Position numbers and translations under genes: made by a program | Shown: one piece after another, positions 5,662 through 10,106 of the stretch | Layout of the letters: each line of letters starts with the position of its first letter | Position numbering within the stretch: the first letter of the stretch is position 1 | DNA from: an uncultured Ruminococcus sp. | GTDB lineage: Bacteria; Bacillota; Clostridia; Oscillospirales; Ruminococcaceae | Assembly: GCA_900553675.1 (NCBI GenBank) | Contig: USEH01000067.1 | Span: 1-10,106 of the forward strand | Length of the DNA: 10,106 nucleotides | Reading direction: 5' to 3' | Notes under the pieces: generated by a model | The model's input: the letters and a program-made list of their open reading frames with translations, nothing else | The model's database searches: none | What the model was told of the DNA's origin: nothing

Positions 5662-7197
5662 ATGGAATATAAACTTTCAAAAGAAAACTACACCGTCGCA
5701 AAGACTCTTTACGACGGCACGGTTCAGCAGTCGGCGGAGCTTGATTACATACTTCCCGACTACTGTCCGGAGATATTCAAGGTGCTGTGCGTTAAAATCC
5801 TTCCCGGAATCACCAAGCGCACACTCAGTCAGGGCAAGCTTGAATACGAGCTTACGGCTCTTGTAAGACTAACCTACTTAAGCGAATCGGGAGAGGTCAG
5901 CGCGGTAGAACAAACCCTTAGCTATGGCAAAAGCATGGAGATTCCCTCCTCGGAAAAATCCCCGCGAATCAGCATATGCCCTTACACCGAAAGCGCAAGC
6001 TGCCGCGTTGTAAACAAGCGCAGAGTAGATATCCGCGGAATCATCTCAATAGCCATCTGCGTCACCGCGGACGAAGTTAAGCAGGCTGTCAGCGAAGCCA
6101 CGGGCGGAGGAATCCAGCTTAAAAAGCAGCTTATAACGTATCCCTCCAAGCGCATTGCCGTTACAAAGCGTATAACCGTCGCCGACGATGTTGAACTTGG
6201 GCTGGCGCGCCCTCAGGTGAAGACTGTCCTGCGCGCCGACTGCGCGGTTATCAGCGTTGAAAAAAAGATTCTTTCCGGCAAGCTTTTAACCAAGGGCGAA
6301 GCGGAGGTCTCACTGCTCTATGTCCCCGAGGGCAGCGGCGAGCCTGAGAGCATAAAATTCAGCATTCCCTTCTCGCAGATATCGGATATCGAGGGTCTGG
6401 ACGAGCGATTTGACGTGATTCTGGACGCAAACGCCGTCAGCTGCGACGTTCGCCCATCCTCAAAGAGCGAGAACCCAAGCGTTTCCTGCGAGCTTGGAAT
6501 AGAAATCAGCCTTTTAGCTATGAGATTTGAAAGCGCAGAGCTTGCAACCGACGCCTTCTCCACCCTCTGCGAAACCACGCTGGAATCCTCCAACGAAACA
6601 ATCGAATGTGTACCGATTCCTATAAACGAGAGCCACCGTCAGAAAGCCTCACTGACCTATTACGACGGCGAGATATCCTCGGTAATCCTTGCGGGAGCCG
6701 AGGTGGGCAGGATTCAGTCCGCCATCGACAAGGACGGCTCGGCAATTCTTCGCGGAAGAATCAACTTCTTTGCCTACGCTAAAAACGAATCCGGCAGGAC
6801 TATATATCTCGAAACCGCCGAGCAGTTTGAGCACAAGCTTCCGGGAAGCGCGGCGCAGACCTCTGTTAAAGCTGAGGCGCGGGCTATCGTCAATTCGGCT
6901 TCGTTCAACCTCACATCCTCAAACGCGCTTGAAATCAGCGTAGACATTAAAATCACCGGATATCTGTTTGAGGACTGCGAAAAGAGCTTCATAAGCGGCA
7001 TAATTCCGGACGAAACCAAGCCGGTCGAGTGCGAAAAGGACACCGCCATCAAGCTTTACTACGCCGAAAAGGGCGAGGAGCCGTGGAACATCGCAAAGAG
7101 GTGCCGTGCTTCTCTTAAAGCTATCACCGAGGAAAACGAGCTTGACTGCGAACGCCTGAGCGAAGCCAAAATGATTCTGATTCCCATTGTAGACTAA
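5662..7197 (+). CDS. sipL: SipL-like spore coat morphogenesis protein (SPOCS/DUF3794 plus LysM)
   Basis: A 511-residue protein of the clostridial SipL type, the SpoIVA-interacting protein needed to anchor the forming coat on the forespore surface in the mother cell. The start is set at 5662 (MEYKLSKENYTVAKTLYDG), six bases after a GGAGG site; an in-frame ATG 24 codons upstream has no ribosome site and lies in repeat-flank sequence. Three beta-rich SPOCS-like repeats can be picked out, near residues 45-95, 190-260 and 355-405, each with a conserved glycine-rich turn (SQGKLEYEL, LTKGEAEVSL, ILRGRINFF). The last 50 or so residues (IKLYYAEKGEEPWNIAKRC to MILIPIVD) form a LysM domain, the part that binds SpoIVA in Clostridioides difficile. 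Thirteen bases separate it from spoIVA, indicating one operon. SpoVID-like proteins share this layout, so the exact ortholog is inferred from context. Confidence 0.85.
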   Translation: MEYKLSKENYTVAKTLYDGTVQQSAELDYILPDYCPEIFKVLCVKILPGITKRTLSQGKLEYELTALVRLTYLSESGEVSAVEQTLSYGKSMEIPSSEKSPRISICPYTESASCRVVNKRRVDIRGIISIAICVTADEVKQAVSEATGGGIQLKKQLITYPSKRIAVTKRITVADDVELGLARPQVKTVLRADCAVISVEKKILSGKLLTKGEAEVSLLYVPEGSGEPESIKFSIPFSQISDIEGLDERFDVILDANAVSCDVRPSSKSENPSVSCELGIEISLLAMRFESAELATDAFSTLCETTLESSNETIECVPIPINESHRQKASLTYYDGEISSVILAGAEVGRIQSAIDKDGSAILRGRINFFAYAKNESGRTIYLETAEQFEHKLPGSAAQTSVKAEARAIVNSASFNLTSSNALEISVDIKITGYLFEDCEKSFISGIIPDETKPVECEKDTAIKLYYAEKGEEPWNIAKRCRASLKAITEENELDCERLSEAKMILIPIVD

Positions 7198-7210
7198 GGA
7201 GTGTGAAAGA

Positions 7211-8689
7211 ATGACTACTGACAACTTATACAAAAGCATAGCCGAAAGAACCGGCGGCGACATTTACATCGGCGTTGTGGGACCCGTCCGGAGTGGAAAA
7301 TCCACCTTTATACGCAGGTTTATGGAAAACCTTGTTATCCCCGGCATCCGCGAGCCCTATATGCGCGAACGCACCGTCGACGAGCTTCCGCAGGCGTCCG
7401 CCGGAAAAATGATAATGACCACCGAACCTAAATTCATCCCCGAAGAGGCGGTTGCCGTCACCCTTGACGACATCGCAACCGTAAACGTTCGCATGATAGA
7501 CTGCGTTGGCTACATTATGCCAAGCGCGCTGGGGTATATCGAAAACGAAGCTCCGCGAATGGTTCGCACCCCTTGGTTCGACTCGGAAATCCCGTTTAAC
7601 ATGGCTGCCGAAATCGGCACACAAAAGGTCATAACCGAACATTCAACGGTGGGAATAGTCGTCACCTCGGACGGCAGCGTAACCGGACTTGACAGAGACG
7701 AGTATGCCGAGTGCGAACAGAGGGTAATAGAGGAGCTGAAAAACCTCGGCAAGCCGTTTGTGGTGCTTATGAACACCGAAAACGAAACAAGCGAAGCCTC
7801 ATGCTCGCTCTGCTCTCAGATGGAAGCGGACTACGGCGTTACCGTAATACCGGTAAACTGCCTTACCATGAGCAAAGAGGACATTCTTGAAATCCTTGCA
7901 AAGCTGTTGTACGCTTTCCCGGTGAAAGAAATCAACGTAAGCATGCCAAAGTGGGTCAACTCGCTTGAAAAGGGTCACTGGCTTAAAACCGAGCTGTTTG
8001 ATGGAATCAAAAAGGCGGCGGCAGATGTAAGATTCATCCGCGATATCTCATCGCTGGCAAACGCTATTTCAGAGCTTGGCGACGTCACCGGCTCGTCGAT
8101 AAGCTCGATTGACTTAGGAAGCGGAGTATGCAAGCTTTCCGTAAACCTTGACAATCAGCTTTTCTACAGGATTTTAAGTGAAGAAACAGGACTCGAGCTT
8201 TCCGGCGAAGATGAGCTTATGCCGAAGATTTTAGAGCTTGTCAGCTTTAAAAAGCAGTTCGAGAAGTTTTCGGAGGCTCTTCGTCAGGTCGAGGAGATCG
8301 GCTATGGAATCGTTATGCCCGCCGAAGATGAGCTTACCCTCGATGAGCCGGAGATAATCCGTCAGGGCGGAAAATACGGCGTAAGGCTCAAAGCGAACGC
8401 GCCTTCAATCCACCTTATCAAGGCGGACATAAGCGCGGAGGTCGCGCCGATTGTGGGAACCGAAAAGCAGTCGCAGGAGCTTATCGACTATCTTCTCAAC
8501 GACTTTGAAGACGACCCATCAAAAATCTGGGAGACCAACATCTTTGGGAAATCGCTCTCCGAGCTTGTCAACGAGGGGCTTCATTCCAAGCTCTACCGCC
8601 TGCCCGACGACGCCCGCGAAAAGCTCCGCGAGGCGGTGGAAAGAATCATCAACGAAGGCTGCTCGGGGCTGATTTGTCTGCTGATTTAA
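7211..8689 (+). CDS. spoIVA: Stage IV sporulation protein A, coat basement-layer ATPase
   Basis: SpoIVA polymerises on the outer forespore membrane, driven by ATP hydrolysis, to form the platform on which the spore coat is built. The 492 residues equal the length I recall for the Bacillus subtilis protein. The N-terminal ATPase domain shows Walker A GPVRSGKST at 24-32 (Lys30), the Thr70-Thr71 pair at the sensor-threonine position, and Asp97-x-x-Gly100 in VRMIDCVGY. The C-terminus RIINEGCSGLICLLI is the typical conserved tail used for membrane and partner contacts. The ribosome site AAGGAG (7196-7201) overlaps the sipL stop codon, nine bases before ATG, so translation may be coupled. SpoIVA is made in the mother cell under SigE. 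The frame is intact and no key residue is missing. Confidence 0.97.
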   Translation: MTTDNLYKSIAERTGGDIYIGVVGPVRSGKSTFIRRFMENLVIPGIREPYMRERTVDELPQASAGKMIMTTEPKFIPEEAVAVTLDDIATVNVRMIDCVGYIMPSALGYIENEAPRMVRTPWFDSEIPFNMAAEIGTQKVITEHSTVGIVVTSDGSVTGLDRDEYAECEQRVIEELKNLGKPFVVLMNTENETSEASCSLCSQMEADYGVTVIPVNCLTMSKEDILEILAKLLYAFPVKEINVSMPKWVNSLEKGHWLKTELFDGIKKAAADVRFIRDISSLANAISELGDVTGSSISSIDLGSGVCKLSVNLDNQLFYRILSEETGLELSGEDELMPKILELVSFKKQFEKFSEALRQVEEIGYGIVMPAEDELTLDEPEIIRQGGKYGVRLKANAPSIHLIKADISAEVAPIVGTEKQSQELIDYLLNDFEDDPSKIWETNIFGKSLSELVNEGLHSKLYRLPDDAREKLREAVERIINEGCSGLICLLI

Positions 8690-8711
8690 GACACAACGAC
8701 ATAGATATATT

Positions 8712-8741
8712 AAAACCGCCGCTTTTTCGAGCGACGGTTTT
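8712..8741. terminator. Bidirectional rho-independent terminator
   Basis: AAAACCG (8712-8718) pairs with CGGTTTT (8735-8741). Inside, after one C·A mismatch, CGCT pairs with AGCG around a six-base loop. Plus-strand transcripts end in a U tract after spoIVA; on the minus strand the same stem lies directly after the toxin gene and also ends in U residues. It therefore serves two converging genes. Confidence 0.82.
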
Positions 8742-8757
8742 GTGCTATTATGGTATT

Positions 8758-9075
8758 TTATTGAAACAACCAGCTATAATCCTGACGGCAGTCTACGACA
8801 TATCCGATAAGTACAACGTTATCAAAAACCTTGAATATTGCCATATACCGCTTTTCAAATAGAATATAACGATAAGTGTATTTTGGCACTCCCTCCGCAT
8901 TTAGCCATGGACATCTTTGCGGCATTGTGTCTAATGAACTTACTATTTTTTCAAATGAAGAAATTAGTCGTTCGGCAGCACTTTCACTGACCATGCCCAA
9001 AAACGCAGCATGAGATATAAGCATCTGCGCTGCTTCCTCCGAAACAATTACATTAAACTTATTCTGCTTTTCCAC
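8758..9075 (-). CDS. RelE/ParE-family toxin
   Basis: A 105-residue toxin of a type II toxin-antitoxin pair, RelE/ParE superfamily. The family C-terminal pattern is clear: KYTYRYILFEKRYMAIFKVFDNVVLIGYVVDCRQDY, the beta-sheet core with conserved Arg and Tyr residues. RelE members cut mRNA on the ribosome and ParE members poison gyrase; the sequence alone does not decide, though an antitoxin of the Phd/YefM type pairs with both. The start is GTG (9073-9075), supported by a full AAGGAGG site at 9085-9091, nine bases upstream and inside the antitoxin gene. The 17-base overlap and weaker start codon fit toxin production kept below antitoxin. An ATG-rich alternative start is not seen. It ends just before the shared terminator. 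Confidence 0.88.
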   Translation of the reverse strand: MEKQNKFNVIVSEEAAQMLISHAAFLGMVSESAAERLISSFEKIVSSLDTMPQRCPWLNAEGVPKYTYRYILFEKRYMAIFKVFDNVVLIGYVVDCRQDYSWLFQ

Positions 9076-9346
9076 GACTTGCTGCCTCCTTGACCGCCTC
9101 GCGCATCATAGTTGCAACTTCGTCAACTGTATATCCTTTGTTTCCATTAAGCCAGCCCATCTCAGCAGAAATAAGCTTCTCGCGCAGTTTGAGCATTTTT
9201 TCCTTTCTGTTATACGTCTCCATATCCATAACAACCAAGTCGCCCTCGCCGTTTTTTGTCAGGAAGACCGGCTCTGACGTTCTTCTGCACAGCTCCGCGA
9301 TTTCGTTATAATTCTGTCTTATTGCTGCTGACGGTCTGATATTCAT
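9059..9346 (-). CDS. Phd/YefM-family antitoxin
   Basis: A 95-residue antitoxin. The N-terminal DNA-binding fold is typical of Phd/YefM: IRPSAAIRQNYNEIAELCRRTSEPVFLTKNGEGDLVVMDMETYNRKE covers residues 3-50. The charged C-terminal part, with TVDEVATMMREAVKEA, would wrap the toxin. The ATG at 9346 has an AAGGAGG ribosome site (9354-9360) seven bases upstream. It is the first gene of the pair and overlaps the toxin start. Proteins of this family repress their own promoter, alone and better with toxin, and the promoter here carries matching direct repeats. The pair sits between spoIVA and a GH36 gene in opposite orientation to both, as expected of an independently acquired module. Confidence 0.9.
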   Translation of the reverse strand: MNIRPSAAIRQNYNEIAELCRRTSEPVFLTKNGEGDLVVMDMETYNRKEKMLKLREKLISAEMGWLNGNKGYTVDEVATMMREAVKEAASRGKAE

Positions 9347-9385
9347 AGTAATGCCTCCTTGTAATTTCGTAGCAATATTCTAACT

Positions 9386-9416
9386 ATATTATAACCGTTA
9401 AATATTATAATGTCAA
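9386..9416 (-). promoter_or_regulatory. Consensus promoter and likely operator of the toxin-antitoxin pair
   Basis: On the minus strand a perfect TTGACA (9411-9416) and a perfect TATAAT (9388-9393) are 17 bases apart. TTATAATAT occurs twice, at 9402-9410 and 9386-9394, exactly 16 bases apart; the second copy covers the -10 box. Such repeats are good candidates for antitoxin binding and autorepression of an otherwise very strong promoter. Confidence 0.75.
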
Positions 9417-9499
9417 TAGGTGCGAGAAATAATTAATGCCAATGATTTCCTTGCACCGTTATCGCTTACAATACATCAATAACCCATCACAATCAGTCA

Positions 9500-9528
9500 T
9501 TGCCTGAACGGCAGGAATAATGTAAAGT
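9500..9528 (+). promoter_or_regulatory. Weak candidate promoter of the GH36 gene
   Basis: TTGCCT (9500-9505) and TAAAGT (9523-9528) have 17 bases between them, each matching four of six consensus positions. A short dyad TGCC-TGAAC-GGCA (9501-9513) overlaps the -35 and might be an operator. An alternative -10, TATAAA at 9534-9539, lacks a fitting -35. The 141-base gap before the gene holds nothing else that stands out. Confidence 0.25.
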
Positions 9529-9561
9529 AGAGTTATAAAACATCACGGAGGTGTAAAAGTA

Positions 9562-10106
9562 ATGAACATATATCCTGAAATAAAAATTATGGGAGACGCC
9601 TACCCCATCGGCTTCGCAAACGGACTTTCGCTCTGCAAAAGCCAGTCGAGCTTTGGGTTTAAGGAGGTATCCTCAGACGGCGATACCAAGGTTTTTGAAG
9701 ACTCCCGCAGGTACAAAATCCTTATAAAAGCAGCAAAGAGGATGACATCCAGCGGCGAGGTCACCGAAATCGTCACCACCTTTATTAACGAGAGCGACAC
9801 GCCCTGCACCCTTGAAATGCTTGCAAGCTTTGCGATAAGCGGAGTCAAGGCGGATAAGATCCACCGTATGCAGTCGTTCTGGAGTGCGGAGGGCAAATTG
9901 AGAACCGAAACCGTTGAGGATCTGCACTTAGAGCCTTCATGGAACTTCTGCGCGACGCGCGTCGAAAAGTTCGGCAACTTAGGCTCCATGCCGGTGCGAA
10001 AGTATTTCCCGTTTATCGCCCTTGAAGACAGTGAGAACGGCAGAATGCTGGGAATTTCTCTCTACTCCCCCGCTTCGTGGCAGATGGAGCTTTTGTGCAA
10101 GGAATC
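9562..10106 (+). CDS. Alpha-galactosidase, GH36 (N-terminal part, cut by the window edge)
   Basis: The first 181 codons of a GH36-type alpha-galactosidase, an enzyme of usually about 700 residues that releases galactose from raffinose-family sugars or galactomannan. The visible part is the N-terminal beta-sandwich domain: MNIYPEIKIMGDAYPIGFANG, then QSFWSAEGKLRTETVEDLHLEPSW near residues 104-127 and SMPVRKYFPFIALEDSENGRMLG near 142-165, with SWQMEL close to the edge. The catalytic barrel lies beyond the window, so activity cannot be checked. No signal peptide is present, suggesting a cytoplasmic enzyme. The start has a GGAGGTG site at 9547-9553, eight bases upstream. It stays open to the last base and is not truncated within the window. 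Confidence 0.85.
   Translation, partial: MNIYPEIKIMGDAYPIGFANGLSLCKSQSSFGFKEVSSDGDTKVFEDSRRYKILIKAAKRMTSSGEVTEIVTTFINESDTPCTLEMLASFAISGVKADKIHRMQSFWSAEGKLRTETVEDLHLEPSWNFCATRVEKFGNLGSMPVRKYFPFIALEDSENGRMLGISLYSPASWQMELLCKE

Overview
The window looks like the chromosome of an endospore-forming member of the Clostridia. It carries a full-length spoIVA directly behind a SipL-type SPOCS/LysM gene, a clostridial DUF1292 protein, strong AAGGAGG-type ribosome binding sites and TATAAT promoters. Two intracellular-type glycosidases (a GH8 exo-oligoxylanase and the start of a GH36 alpha-galactosidase) suggest a plant-fibre user from a gut or rumen. An Oscillospirales-like host is my inference; no rRNA is present to confirm it.

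Layout: positions 39-5015 are all on the minus strand. In transcription order there is a lipoprotein joining a propeller-like region to a solute-binding protein (3136-5015, one-base frameshift near 4770), with its own promoter and a hairpin terminator. Next is a two-gene unit, DUF1292 protein plus Rex-type GH8 enzyme (2924-1493), from a strong promoter at 2957-2985. Then comes a 162-base leader with interlocking alternative hairpins and two possible tiny leader peptides, and an MFS/DHA3-type exporter (1330-39, one-base frameshift near 260). Positions 5099-5660 hold no credible gene. They contain a GGCGCGCCC-ended palindromic element with a fully paired four-way-junction sequence, then a ladder of short hairpins, mostly capped by GNRA tetraloops, with repeated CATCAC linkers. 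The plus-strand sporulation pair sipL-spoIVA follows (5662-8689) and ends at a bidirectional terminator. A Phd/YefM-RelE/ParE toxin-antitoxin pair lies on the minus strand (9346-8758), and a GH36 gene runs off the right edge.

How they work together: SpoIVA is the ATP-driven basement layer of the spore coat, and SipL is its clostridial partner; here they form one unit. Rex trims reducing-end xylose from imported xylo-oligosaccharides, and GH36 would release galactose from raffinose-type or galactomannan side chains. The most notable non-coding signals are the riboswitch- or attenuator-like leader before the exporter and the structured repeat region before sipL. Neither matches a family I can name, and both rest on base pairing traced by hand.
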